Shown piece by piece: positions 42,426 through 51,282 of a DNA stretch of 64,000 bases. The notes under the pieces are model-generated. The model searched no databases. It was not told where the DNA came from and was given only the letters and a program-made list of their open reading frames with translations. Source of the DNA: Palsa-1392 sp963819975. GTDB lineage: Bacteria > Verrucomicrobiota > Verrucomicrobiia > Chthoniobacterales > UBA10450. Made by a program: the position numbers and the translations under genes. The stretch spans positions 1 through 64,000 of the forward strand of contig CAWFYE010000003.1 of NCBI GenBank assembly GCA_963819975.1, given 5' to 3'. Position 1 is the stretch's first letter. Each line of letters starts with the position of its first letter.

Positions 42426-43397
42426 ATGAAAAAAATCGCGGTTCTCACCAGCGGCGGCGATGCGCCAGGAATGAACGCGGCGATTCGGGCCGTGACGCGC
42501 TTTGCTCTCGCCCAAGGCGCGGAGACGGTCGGGGTCAGGCAGGGTTACGCGGGCTTGGTGCGGGGCGATTTCATTCCGCTGAGCGCGCGCAGGGTTGGCG
42601 GAATCATTCAACGCGGAGGGACGATTCTGGGCAGCGCGCGTTGCCAGGAGTTCAGGACGGAAGCCGGAGTGGCCCGCGCGGTCGAAGGTCTGTGCGCGCA
42701 GAGCATCGAGGGCCTCGTCGTGATCGGTGGCAATGGCACCCAGGCCGGCGCGCGCGATCTCGCAGCCCGGGGATTTCCGGTTGTCGGCGTCGCCTCCACG
42801 ATCGACAACGATCTGGTCGGTTCAGATACAACCGTGGGCGTGGATACGGCGCTGAACATTGCCTTGGAATCGATCGACCGCCTCAAAGTCACCGCCGCGT
42901 CGCATCAGCGCGCTTTCCTCATCGAGGTGATGGGCCGCGACTGTGGCTATCTCGCGATGGTCGCCGGGCTCGCCGGCGGGGTCGATGCGATCGTAATTCC
43001 GGAGCTGGAAGACGAACCCGAAGAAGTCGCACAAAAACTGCGCGCGGCCTATGAACGCGGGAAAACCCACGCGCTCGCGGTGGTCGCCGAGGGCGCCAGG
43101 AATAACGCCGGCCGGCTGGAAGATTATTTCCGGCAACATCGTGACCGGCTCAATTTTGAACTGCGAGTGACCAAGCTCGGACACGTCCAGCGCGGCGGCA
43201 CGCCCACCGCCTACGATCGCCTGCTCGCGACTCGGCTCGGCGTAGGGGCGACGGAGCGCCTCCTCCGCGGTGAGCACGGGGTTCTTGTCGGGTGGATCGC
43301 CGCCGCCATCGCCGCAACTCCATTGCAAGAGGTCGCCGGTGCGAAAAAAACGCTCGATTTGAGTCCGCTGCATCTCGCCCGAATCCTGGCGAGGTGA
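42426..43397 (+). CDS. pfkA: 6-phosphofructokinase (ATP type)
   Basis: 323 residues, catalysing the phosphorylation of fructose 6-phosphate in glycolysis. LTSGGDAPGMNAAIRAVTR (6-24), IQRGGTILGSARC (61-73), STIDNDLVGSDTTVGVD and GHVQRGGTPTAYDR are conserved PFK segments; the catalytic TIDND is at 125-129. Gly104 is present (GGNGTQAGA) and position 124 is Ser rather than the Lys of pyrophosphate enzymes, so ATP is the likely phosphoryl donor. Residue 103 is Asn where E. coli PfkA has the Mg-ATP-contacting Asp. Confidence 0.93.
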   Translation: MKKIAVLTSGGDAPGMNAAIRAVTRFALAQGAETVGVRQGYAGLVRGDFIPLSARRVGGIIQRGGTILGSARCQEFRTEAGVARAVEGLCAQSIEGLVVIGGNGTQAGARDLAARGFPVVGVASTIDNDLVGSDTTVGVDTALNIALESIDRLKVTAASHQRAFLIEVMGRDCGYLAMVAGLAGGVDAIVIPELEDEPEEVAQKLRAAYERGKTHALAVVAEGARNNAGRLEDYFRQHRDRLNFELRVTKLGHVQRGGTPTAYDRLLATRLGVGATERLLRGEHGVLVGWIAAAIAATPLQEVAGAKKTLDLSPLHLARILAR

Positions 43398-43560
43398 GGA
43401 TACTTCGTCGCGTCGTTCCCAACTCAAGGTGCCGTTTCGCAAAGCGCCGGACATGACCTGGGTGGGGGAGGCGCAATTTTCGCCGTGCAAATGCCAATAT
43501 CGGGCGAGCCCCGCGAAATTCAGGAGCTATGGGTGAGGACACACTTAACCAAGGAGACTT

Positions 43561-43890
43561 ATGATTCTAAACGTCGGCGAATACATTCATATCATTCATC
43601 GCCCGCTTTTTCAGGACGACGTGCGGCGCCATTTCGTGGGCACGGTGGAAGGCCACGAGGAGTCACTCGTCCGCGTGAAAGGCTATCTCTTCGCGCTCGA
43701 CCCCAAGAGCAAAGAATTCGTCCGGCGAGAGCAGCTTCGCATCCGGATCGTCTCCTTGGACGACGCCGTAATCGTAAATGTCCTGCCCGCACGGGTCGAG
43801 ATCGATAAGATCACCTACCAGCACCGGCCCGATGGGGATATTATGGTGACCGACGGAAGCGACTGGCATTTGGACATCACGCATCTGTGA
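43561..43890 (+). CDS. Conserved hypothetical soluble protein
   Basis: 109 residues, beta-rich (MILNVGEYIHIIHRPLFQDD, RHFVGTVEGHEESLVRVKGY, VVNVLPARVEIDKITYQHRP). No signal peptide or membrane helix. A strong ribosome site (AAGGAG, 6 bp before the ATG) supports the start. I do not recognise a family. It is placed between pfkA and a Usp gene with about 160 and 95 bp gaps, so it is probably its own unit. Confidence 0.7.
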   Translation: MILNVGEYIHIIHRPLFQDDVRRHFVGTVEGHEESLVRVKGYLFALDPKSKEFVRREQLRIRIVSLDDAVIVNVLPARVEIDKITYQHRPDGDIMVTDGSDWHLDITHL

Positions 43891-43984
43891 GGCCGCGGCC
43901 GGCTGCAAGAGAAGCCACCTCGCTTGTGCGTTGCGCAACCGATGAGAGGCGAGCTATTTTCAGCGTACGAGATATGGTGCGGGC

Positions 43985-44983
43985 ATGAAGAGACCTGCCG
44001 CCAGCGCGAAGCCATCTAAGCGCCCGAGGAAAGAGCAGGGGTCCGGGCGCAAAATCGTCGTCTCAAGCATCCTGGTGCCGACCGATTTTTCCGCGATCTC
44101 GCGCAAGGCGCTGGAATATGCCTGCACCTTGGGGACCGCATTTGGCGCCACCCTGCATTTGTTGCACGTCAACGACCTCGCCGTGGAAGCGCCGGACCTG
44201 GCTCCGCTTTTTCCTTCCAATCGAGAGATAAAGACAAAATTACTGCAACAACTGGAGTCCATCGCCGCCAAGGTTTCGCTGCCCACTCGCGGGTTACGCT
44301 GTCATGTCCGCGCCGGAAAAGCGTTCCAGGAAGTTTGCCAGGCCGCCTGCGCCCTCGCCGCCGATCTGATTATCACCGCGACCCACGGATACAGCGGAAT
44401 CAGCCGGATTTTGCTCGGCGGCACCACCGAACGGATCGTACAACATTCGCCCTGCCCCGTCCTTGTCGTCCGCGAGCATGAGCGGGAATTTGTCGCAGCG
44501 CGCGGGCGCGAGAGAGAGCGCGATCGCAGATGCGTGCGCCTCGACCGCATCATTGTGCCGACGGACTTCTCTGACTATTCGCATCCCGCGCTCCGCTACG
44601 CGCTCTCCTTTGCGAAACAATTCGGAGCGGAACTGATGCTATTGCACGCTGTCTATCCGCATTACTACGTCACCAACCCCGACTATTTCTCTTCCGATTA
44701 CGGACCGTTGCTCGATGAGGCTCGGCGATCGGCGAAAAGCGACATGGCCAACCTGGTGCGAGCCACTTCTTTCGGCGATGTCCCATTCAAAACCCGCATC
44801 GAAGAAGGCCACCCGGTCCAGAACATCCTCGAGGTCGCTGCAGACTGGGCCGCAGATCTGATCGTCACCTCGACTCATGGCCGCACCGGCCTGGCGCACG
44901 TCCTTATCGGAAGCACCGCGGAGCAGGTTGTGCGATATGCCAAATGCCCGGTTCTGGTAATTCCTCGCCGCAAAGACGGCTGA
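43985..44983 (+). CDS. Tandem universal stress protein (two Usp domains)
   Basis: 332 residues with a basic N-terminal tail. Domain 1 starts at ILVPTDFSAISRKALEYA and has the ATP-binding GYSGISRILLGGTTERIV (G-x2-G-x9-G-T/S). Domain 2 starts at IIVPTDFSDYSHPALRYA and has GRTGLAHVLIGSTAEQVV. Both pairs are intact, so it should bind ATP as a tandem Usp, generally induced in starvation or oxygen limitation. No regulator is adjacent. Confidence 0.92.
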   Translation: MKRPAASAKPSKRPRKEQGSGRKIVVSSILVPTDFSAISRKALEYACTLGTAFGATLHLLHVNDLAVEAPDLAPLFPSNREIKTKLLQQLESIAAKVSLPTRGLRCHVRAGKAFQEVCQAACALAADLIITATHGYSGISRILLGGTTERIVQHSPCPVLVVREHEREFVAARGRERERDRRCVRLDRIIVPTDFSDYSHPALRYALSFAKQFGAELMLLHAVYPHYYVTNPDYFSSDYGPLLDEARRSAKSDMANLVRATSFGDVPFKTRIEEGHPVQNILEVAADWAADLIVTSTHGRTGLAHVLIGSTAEQVVRYAKCPVLVIPRRKDG

Positions 44984-45007
44984 GCGATCGATGTTTGATC
45001 GCGCCTA

Positions 45008-46027
45008 TTAAGTTAGGAAGCGACCGGCGCGCATGACCGGCTCGCCGTCGAACCAGATATCGAAATCGCGCCCGACGCAGTCGATATGGGAATGGGAAAG
45101 CCAATTCGCGCCGGTGTGCTCGCCGTAGGGATCGCCGAAGGCAATATGAACGGCGGGAATTTTCTCATCCTGCAAAATGTTTCCAATGACTTGAGTGCAG
45201 GCAAAGTTGGTTCCGATGGCAAACTCACCCACCCGATTGCTATTCTCATCGGTGCTGGTGTAGCGGAGAAAATCGTCCCGCAAATCCTTGTTCTCGGATT
45301 TGAGCGAACGAATGCGACTGTTCTCCACTTCGATCGTGAGCGGGGCCGCTTTCAGATCGCCGTAGCGTTCGCAGAGATAATCACCGACCACACCGTCCAC
45401 GACAAAGACGCCGTTTGTGTTCAGCGGCGAGGTCAGAATCTCGCCACCCGGCAGGTTGCCCCATTTTTCTTGCTGGATAATTCCGCTCGTCTTGAGCCAT
45501 TTCAGTTCCGGCGAGAACTCGGCTTCGAAATCAGTGCCGGCCGGAGTCCGGCAGGTGATGCGACCCGCCGCGCGCGCGCGTTCCACGAGGCGCTGGCTAA
45601 ACGCATCGATCTGGCCGAAATCGGCCCGCATGCCCTCGCACATGATCGCGCGGGTGATGTTCACCATGTGGGCATGGCGAATGCGATAGTTGTTCACGAC
45701 GCTGGTGACCTGGGTGCGGGAGCCGAGCTCATCGGGCAGCGAACGCGCGGCGAAGATTGACGCTTGCGAGGTGGCGAGGTCTTCCAGGATTGGCTCGGGC
45801 ACGAATTTGAGCGGACGGCGAGCGTGATGCTCAAGCACAAACAAACTGTAGGCAGCTCCCACTTTTTCCACCTCCGCCTGAAGCGCGGCCGCGATCTCGC
45901 GAGTGGTCTCATCGGTGATGATGGTGATCCGCTCCTGCGGTTGCAGGCGCAAACAAACGTGGATGGCGTTGCGGGCGCCAGGAATCAGTTCGGGATCGAT
46001 TGGATGCGGATACGATCGGTCGGGCAT
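45008..46027 (-). CDS. M29-like aminopeptidase
   Basis: 339 residues. ITIITDETTREIAAALQAEV forms the N-terminal domain; the metal region shows GEFAIGTNFACTQVIGNIL, KIPAVHIAFGDPYG and HSHIDCVGRDFDIWFDGEPV with the Glu, His and Asp residues used by M29 (thermophilic aminopeptidase AmpS/PepS type) peptidases. It would remove N-terminal residues from peptides in the cytoplasm. It is divergent from the ATP-grasp gene, with 94 bp between the start codons, and shares a promoter region. Confidence 0.85.
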   Translation of the reverse strand: MPDRSYPHPIDPELIPGARNAIHVCLRLQPQERITIITDETTREIAAALQAEVEKVGAAYSLFVLEHHARRPLKFVPEPILEDLATSQASIFAARSLPDELGSRTQVTSVVNNYRIRHAHMVNITRAIMCEGMRADFGQIDAFSQRLVERARAAGRITCRTPAGTDFEAEFSPELKWLKTSGIIQQEKWGNLPGGEILTSPLNTNGVFVVDGVVGDYLCERYGDLKAAPLTIEVENSRIRSLKSENKDLRDDFLRYTSTDENSNRVGEFAIGTNFACTQVIGNILQDEKIPAVHIAFGDPYGEHTGANWLSHSHIDCVGRDFDIWFDGEPVMRAGRFLT

Positions 46028-46121
46028 GAGAAGCGAATAGTCACAATGGCACGAGCATGCAGATTCGTCGCGACATTGCCTTCTGGTCGCGCCTGCAATC
46101 TCTGTTTACACTTCTGCAGTC

Positions 46122-47492
46122 ATGACTCTGCGTGAGCAAGCGATAGAGGAATATCACGATTTGCTTCGGGCGGACGCCGGTTTGTCGCAGGCCATTTTCG
46201 AAAAATTTCGCGCTGGGATGCGGAGGGACCTCCTCGTTTATGGCGACCGTCCCCTTGGAGTGGCGCTGCGCCCGCATTTGCTGGAGGAAAAACAGTTCCA
46301 ACTCCTGGCGAAGAGAGCGGAGTTGGTCGCCGCGGCCTTGGAAAAGGTCGCCGCTGCGGCGATCCAATCTCCCGCGGTCATGGACGACCTGGGCCTGACG
46401 GAGAAAGAGCGAGAGCTCGCGCTCATTGAACCAGGATTGTCGGTCGTGTCGATCACCAGTCGGATGGATGGATTCGTCCACGGCGAGGAGATCAAATTCG
46501 TGGAATACAACGCGGAAAATCCATCCAGCCTCTCCGACCAGGAGGGATTGAACCGGCTGCTCTTTGAGCTTCCAGAGATGACCACTTTTGCGGAGCGCCA
46601 TCGGCTCCGGCAGTTCTCACCAGTGGAAAAAATGCTCGAAACGCTGCTCGCGACTTACCGGGAATGGGGCGGCGCCGGCCGGCCCAACATTGCTATCATC
46701 GACTGGAAGAATCTGCCGACCGCGAACGAATTTATCCTGCTCCAAAAACACTTCGTAGCCCATGGTCTGCGCGCGATTATCTGTTCGCCCGACGAGCTTA
46801 CTTATGAAGGCGGCAAATTGCGTTGCGGCGATTTCGCGATCGACCTCGCCTACAAGCGGGTCATCATCCACGAATTGCTCGCGAATCCCGAGCAGGCCGA
46901 GCCGCTCGTTCGCGCTTATCGAGATCATGCGGTCTGCCTGGTGAATCCATTTTGCTGCAAGATCATCCACAAAAAAGCGAGCTTCGAGCTGCTGACGGAC
47001 GAAGCGCGCGCCGGCTGGTTTAGCGCGGATGAGCGGGAGGCGATTCGCGAATCCGTTCCCTGGACTCGACGTTTGCGAGAGCGACGGACTACCGTCCGGG
47101 GCCGCCCGATCGATCTGGTTAAATTCGTTAGGCAGGAGCGCGCTCGCCTCATTCTCAAACCTAACGACGACTATGGCGGACATGGTCTTTACCTCGGTGC
47201 GCGGCTCAGCGAGAGCGAGTGGGATGAGGCCATCGGCGCGGCCCTGGGAGCGGAGTATGTCGTGCAGGAGGCGGTCGATTTATACCCGGAAGAGTTTCCC
47301 ATCTTCAACGAAACCGGGTGGAGCTTCCAGCCCATGTTCGTCGATACAAACCCCTTTCTTTTTCGCGGAGAAGCCTGCGGCGCGTTGGTTCGGTTGTCGC
47401 ATTCGCCGGTCGTGAATGTCAGCTCTGGGGGCGGCGAGACCGGGTTCTTTGTCCTCGAGTCGGAGGATGCCCGCACTCCCGAGAGAACCTGA
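46122..47492 (+). CDS. Circularly permuted ATP-grasp-like protein
   Basis: 456 residues. IKFVEYNAENPSSLSDQEGL is a conserved substrate-proximal segment; RLILKPNDDYGGHGLYLGAR is the nucleotide-binding loop of the ATP-grasp fold; VRLSHSPVVNVSSGGGETGF is a C-terminal conserved strand. The order of motifs fits the circularly permuted (type 2, DUF404/407-like) group that ligates amino acids or peptides; the product is unknown. The minus-strand M29 peptidase opposite it could be functionally linked but nothing proves it. Two CCTAACG words sit at 47125 and 47160, 30 bp apart, the only such close pair. Confidence 0.8.
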   Translation: MTLREQAIEEYHDLLRADAGLSQAIFEKFRAGMRRDLLVYGDRPLGVALRPHLLEEKQFQLLAKRAELVAAALEKVAAAAIQSPAVMDDLGLTEKERELALIEPGLSVVSITSRMDGFVHGEEIKFVEYNAENPSSLSDQEGLNRLLFELPEMTTFAERHRLRQFSPVEKMLETLLATYREWGGAGRPNIAIIDWKNLPTANEFILLQKHFVAHGLRAIICSPDELTYEGGKLRCGDFAIDLAYKRVIIHELLANPEQAEPLVRAYRDHAVCLVNPFCCKIIHKKASFELLTDEARAGWFSADEREAIRESVPWTRRLRERRTTVRGRPIDLVKFVRQERARLILKPNDDYGGHGLYLGARLSESEWDEAIGAALGAEYVVQEAVDLYPEEFPIFNETGWSFQPMFVDTNPFLFRGEACGALVRLSHSPVVNVSSGGGETGFFVLESEDARTPERT

Positions 47493-47627
47493 CGGGCGCG
47501 CGAAATCTGCCTTCGCGTCGTTGAATAGGCGATGCGGGTTATGGGAGGAACATTATCCGATTCCGCGCAGCGCAGCAGTGGCGCCGCCGCTGGTTGCCTG
47601 GATTGGCTCCGGTGAGGAATGATCTCA

Positions 47628-48581
47628 TCACTTTTCAAGACCTCGACCGGGAACGGAATCGTCTTGATCACCGGTGACCAGTGATCGTATCACCTCCGCC
47701 GGAGTCCAGCCGTTGCCACGCCAGATTGCGGCGATTTTCCCCCCGGGATCGATCAGCGCGGTCGCGAGACTGTGGTTGATCGTGCCGGACTCGGACTGGA
47801 CGAGGACGGAAAATCCTTTCGTTAGGCGCTGAATTTCCGCCGGCTGACCGGTCGCGAAAGTCCAAAGGGCGAAGTCAGCGCCGGCATGCTGTCCGTATTC
47901 CTTCAGGATTTCCGGCGTGTCATGCTCGGGATCGAACGAAATGCTGAGCAGGCGTGTGCCGGCCAGCGAACCGGAGGCGGATTCGATCGCCTTTTGCAGA
48001 TCGGCAAAATTCGACGACATCCGCGGACAAAAATTCGGAACCGGACAGCGTGTGAAGATGAAGGTTACCACGAAGGGGTGACCGCGAAATGTTTCGAGCG
48101 TGACCGGTTTTCCGTCCTGGTCGGTGAGCATGAAGCCCGGCATGATGTCGCCTTCGTGCAGGCGCTCTCGCGCGCCGGTCGCCGTTTGCGGTGGAGACAC
48201 CGAAGCGTGCATCGGCAGGTGGAGTTCACTGGCCTCGATCTTCCGCACCCGATCAATCCACGAGTCGCGCCGGGTCACGTTTAGCCGAAAGGCAATGGAG
48301 TCACCCAGTTTCAGATCCGCGATCTCGTTCTCGTCGCGCACCTCGAACGGCATCGTCATCGACGGCATGAAGCCGGGAATGTCTTGGTGTTCGATGTCGA
48401 GCGTTTTGTGATTGAGTGGGAGCCCGCGCACGAGACCGCGCACCTCGTATCGAGAGGGGGCTTTTTCGGCGGGCTCTGATTTTTTTCCGCAGCCGACGCT
48501 GAGCAAAGCGAGACCGGGAAGGAGCGCAACCCGTGCGGTCCAAACCACCGGAATGAGTCGGAAAAAACGAGTGATATCCAT
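47628..48581 (-). CDS. CusF-like copper-binding domain fused to SCO1/SenC
   Basis: 317 residues. An N-terminal signal with cysteine (LALLSVGCGKKSE) suggests a membrane-anchored lipoprotein. Residues about 45-110 are a CusF-type domain (KTLDIEHQDIPGFMPSMTMP, with His and Met ligands). Residues about 145-300 are SCO1/SenC: GDIMPGFMLTDQDGKPVTLE, the copper pair in TRCPVPNFCPRM (C-x5-C) and His in TINHSLATALI. SCO proteins load CuA sites and NosZ has a CuA site, so a copper chaperone for NosZ is a natural role. The gene is divergent from the cupredoxin with an FNR-type site midway. Confidence 0.9.
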   Translation of the reverse strand: MDITRFFRLIPVVWTARVALLPGLALLSVGCGKKSEPAEKAPSRYEVRGLVRGLPLNHKTLDIEHQDIPGFMPSMTMPFEVRDENEIADLKLGDSIAFRLNVTRRDSWIDRVRKIEASELHLPMHASVSPPQTATGARERLHEGDIMPGFMLTDQDGKPVTLETFRGHPFVVTFIFTRCPVPNFCPRMSSNFADLQKAIESASGSLAGTRLLSISFDPEHDTPEILKEYGQHAGADFALWTFATGQPAEIQRLTKGFSVLVQSESGTINHSLATALIDPGGKIAAIWRGNGWTPAEVIRSLVTGDQDDSVPGRGLEK

Positions 48582-48587
48582 GCCTGC

Positions 48588-48630
48588 AATATGGCGAAGG
48601 AATCACCACCAACCTTGATTTGGATCAAGG
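48588..48630. promoter_or_regulatory. FNR/Dnr-type operator between divergent copper genes
   Basis: CCTTGATTTGGATCAAGG (48613-48630) is a perfect palindrome containing TTGAT-N4-ATCAA, the FNR/Dnr consensus. Its centre (48621.5) is 41.5 bp from the cupredoxin start codon and 40.5 bp from the SCO start. On the minus strand CATATT (48588-48593) falls at the -10 position relative to the SCO start codon. The Crp/Fnr protein at 55089 has the matching recognition helix. Confidence 0.85.
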
Positions 48631-48662
48631 CCCAACCTTTTGCGCCGCCACAAAGTGCAGCC

Positions 48663-49145
48663 ATGAGAAACAAGTTCAGCGTCACAATCCTAATCGCCGT
48701 TCTCGGTTGCAGTGCGCTCCTCTCTTCGAGCTGTTCGCGCGCGCCGGTGGCGCCGCCCAAGACGGTCTCGGTCAATGCCGACGACAAAATGAAGTACGAC
48801 CTGACGGCCTTCGAGGTCTCGCCGGGCCAGCAGGTCATTGTCACATTCAAAAACGTTGGTACGACGCCGAAGTTTTCGATGGGGCACAATTTTGTCCTGC
48901 TCGATAAGACGGTGAACACCGGGAACGTGCAGGTGTTTCTGGACAAGGCTTCGGTCGAGGCCTCCCACGATTACGTTCCGCCGGGCGCGAAGGAAGTGCT
49001 CGCGCATTCCAAACTGCTCGGGCCGGGCGAAACCGACACGGTGACTTTCAACGCTCCGTTCGTTCCCGGCGAATTCATCTACCTCTGCTCCTTCCCGGGG
49101 CACTACGCCCAGGGGACCAAAGGCATCATGACCGTGAAGCGCTGA
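48663..49145 (+). CDS. Cupredoxin (azurin/plastocyanin-like), exported
   Basis: 160 residues from the ATG at 48663; N-terminal hydrophobic segment FSVTILIAVLGCSALLSSSC ends at a cysteine and may be a lipoprotein signal. The blue-copper fold is shown by GHNF (first His ligand) and YLCSFPGHYAQGTKG (Cys and His). In azurin the axial Met stands four residues after the second His; here the position is glutamine/glycine, so the site may have a Gln axial ligand. It lies 27 bp before nosZ and is a likely electron donor to it. There is no Shine-Dalgarno sequence before the ATG. Confidence 0.88.
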   Translation: MRNKFSVTILIAVLGCSALLSSSCSRAPVAPPKTVSVNADDKMKYDLTAFEVSPGQQVIVTFKNVGTTPKFSMGHNFVLLDKTVNTGNVQVFLDKASVEASHDYVPPGAKEVLAHSKLLGPGETDTVTFNAPFVPGEFIYLCSFPGHYAQGTKGIMTVKR

Positions 49146-49171
49146 TCTTTCACAACTCCGGAGAAACCCAA

Positions 49172-51220
49172 ATGAAAATCCACACTCTGAAATTATTACC
49201 CGCCGTCATTCTGGCCGTGCTCGCGCTCCTGCCAAGCGCCTGTAACAAAAGCGGCAGCAACGGCAATGCCCAGATGAGTAGCGACGATGCAAAGAACGCA
49301 CAGGCCTCTTACGTCCCGCCGGGGCAGAAGGATGAGTATTATCTTTTCTATTCCGGCGGTCACTCGGGACAGGTCTTTGTCGCCGGCATCCCATCGATGC
49401 GTCACATCTCGACCATTCCTGTCTTCTCGCCCTACTCCGGGACGGGATACGGTTACGATGTCGAAACGAAAAAGATGATGGGCGACTACACCTGGGGTGA
49501 TGTCCATCACCCGGGTCTCTCGCAAACCAAAAGCGAGTACGACGGCCGCTGGCTCTTCGTAAACGACAACGCCAATAATCGTGTCGCGCGGATCGATCTG
49601 CGCGATTTCAAGACGAAGGAAATTTTCGGCCCGATCCCGAACTCGATGGGCAACCATGGTTCGTCCTTCGTGACCGAGAACACCGAATACATCCTGGTGG
49701 CGACGCGCTTCTCGGTGCCGCTGCCGAAAGGTCGCGTGGCAGATCCGAATGATTACGCGACCCAATTCAACGGCATGGTCAGCGGCATCAAAGTTGATCC
49801 GCAAACCGGCAAGATGGCGGTTGGCTGGCAAATCCTGACCCCGCCCTTCGATTGGGATCTTGGCTCAACCGGCAAAGGTCCGAGCAGCGGCTGGGCCTTC
49901 TGGACCTCCTATAACTCCGAGATGGCGCACACCGTTCTCGAAACCAACGCCTCGCAGAAAGATCGCGATCTCGCCGCGGTCGTGAATTGGCGTGCGGCCG
50001 AGAAGGCGGTGGCCGATGGCCAGGCTACGATGATGGACGGCGTGCCGGTGCTCGATCCGGCGAAGACGCCCGGCGTTCTCTACTTCGTAGCGATCGCGAA
50101 ATCGCCGCATGGAATGGATGTCGATCCGACCGGCAAATGGATCGTCGCCGGCGGAAAACTTCAGCCGACAACGACCGTTTTGAACTTCGAGAAAATTCAA
50201 AATGCGATCGCGAAGAAGGATTTTGAAGGCGAGTTCCGCGGGGTGCCGATCTTGAAACACGACGACGTCGTGGAAGGCGAGGTGCCGGTCGGTCTCGGCC
50301 CGTTGCACACGCAATACGATGGTCTCGGCAACGCCTACACCTCACTCTTCATCGATTCGCAGGTGGCGAAATGGAAAATGCCGCCCTGGAGCGACGAGGA
50401 GAAGAAAGATCTCTCCAAAGTCGTGCTCGATAAAATCCCCGTGCACTACAGCATCGGTCACCTCGTCGTCGCCGGCAGCGACACGATGCATCCCTACGGC
50501 AAATGGCTCGTCGCCATGAACAAGCTCTCCAAAGGCCGTCACCTCAACGTCGGTCCTTCGCAGCCGGAAGACAGCCAGCTCATCGATATTACCGGCGCGA
50601 AAATGAAAATGGTTTACGAGGCGTTCGCCGAACCGGAGCCGCACTTCGCGCAAATCCTAAAGGCGGACAAAATCCAGCCGATCGAAGTTTATCCGAAGGA
50701 CGAGAGCAAGGATCCGAACGCGGTCTGGGACTCGGAGCATGCGGGTCAAACGCGCAGCGGCAACGAAGTCGACGTGAAAGTCACCGCCATCCGCAGTCGC
50801 TTTGTGCCCGATCGGATCGACGCCAAAGTCGGTGACACCCTCACGGTGCACGTGACCAACATCGAGCAGTCGCCCGATATGATTCACGGCTTCGGGTTGG
50901 TCGAGAACAATCTCAACATCACGATCGATCCGGGTGAGACGCGCACCTTCCAGGTGAAGTTGACCAAGCCCGGCGTCTTTCCGTTCTACTGCACGAACTT
51001 CTGCTCCGCGCTGCACCAGGAGATGCAGGGTTACCTCGTGGTGCAGAACGAAGGAGCGGTCATGCCGACGACGGAGGGGGTGAATCCGGCCAACATTCCG
51101 CCGCCGCCAAAGACGGATGCGGTGGATGGCGAACCGGCCGTGCCCGCGGTCTCCATGCCGGAGGTTCTGGGGATGACGCCACCAAGCCAGCCCAACACCT
51201 CACCGGCTCCCACTCCGTAG
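49172..51220 (+). CDS. nosZ: Nitrous-oxide reductase, clade II (Sec-dependent)
   Basis: 682 residues. It reduces N2O to N2 in the periplasm. A Sec signal (LLPAVILAVLALLPSACNKS) replaces the twin-arginine signal of clade I enzymes. CuZ histidines are visible in GDVHHPGLS (H112, H113), GNHGSS (H162), SPHGMDVD, GPLHTQYDG, SIGHLVV and PEPHFAQ. The CuA domain shows IHGFGLVENN and YCTNFCSALHQEMQGYL (Cys, Cys, His, Met). A Pro/Ala-rich tail of about 50 residues follows CuA and is longer than I expect. It is the centre of the nos operon from the cupredoxin to nosY. Confidence 0.95.
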   Translation: MKIHTLKLLPAVILAVLALLPSACNKSGSNGNAQMSSDDAKNAQASYVPPGQKDEYYLFYSGGHSGQVFVAGIPSMRHISTIPVFSPYSGTGYGYDVETKKMMGDYTWGDVHHPGLSQTKSEYDGRWLFVNDNANNRVARIDLRDFKTKEIFGPIPNSMGNHGSSFVTENTEYILVATRFSVPLPKGRVADPNDYATQFNGMVSGIKVDPQTGKMAVGWQILTPPFDWDLGSTGKGPSSGWAFWTSYNSEMAHTVLETNASQKDRDLAAVVNWRAAEKAVADGQATMMDGVPVLDPAKTPGVLYFVAIAKSPHGMDVDPTGKWIVAGGKLQPTTTVLNFEKIQNAIAKKDFEGEFRGVPILKHDDVVEGEVPVGLGPLHTQYDGLGNAYTSLFIDSQVAKWKMPPWSDEEKKDLSKVVLDKIPVHYSIGHLVVAGSDTMHPYGKWLVAMNKLSKGRHLNVGPSQPEDSQLIDITGAKMKMVYEAFAEPEPHFAQILKADKIQPIEVYPKDESKDPNAVWDSEHAGQTRSGNEVDVKVTAIRSRFVPDRIDAKVGDTLTVHVTNIEQSPDMIHGFGLVENNLNITIDPGETRTFQVKLTKPGVFPFYCTNFCSALHQEMQGYLVVQNEGAVMPTTEGVNPANIPPPPKTDAVDGEPAVPAVSMPEVLGMTPPSQPNTSPAPTP

Positions 51221-51282
51221 GCATGAACCGTTAGAGCGGCGCGTTCGTCGCGCCGCCACGCAACGGATAGAGAGGCGATATT

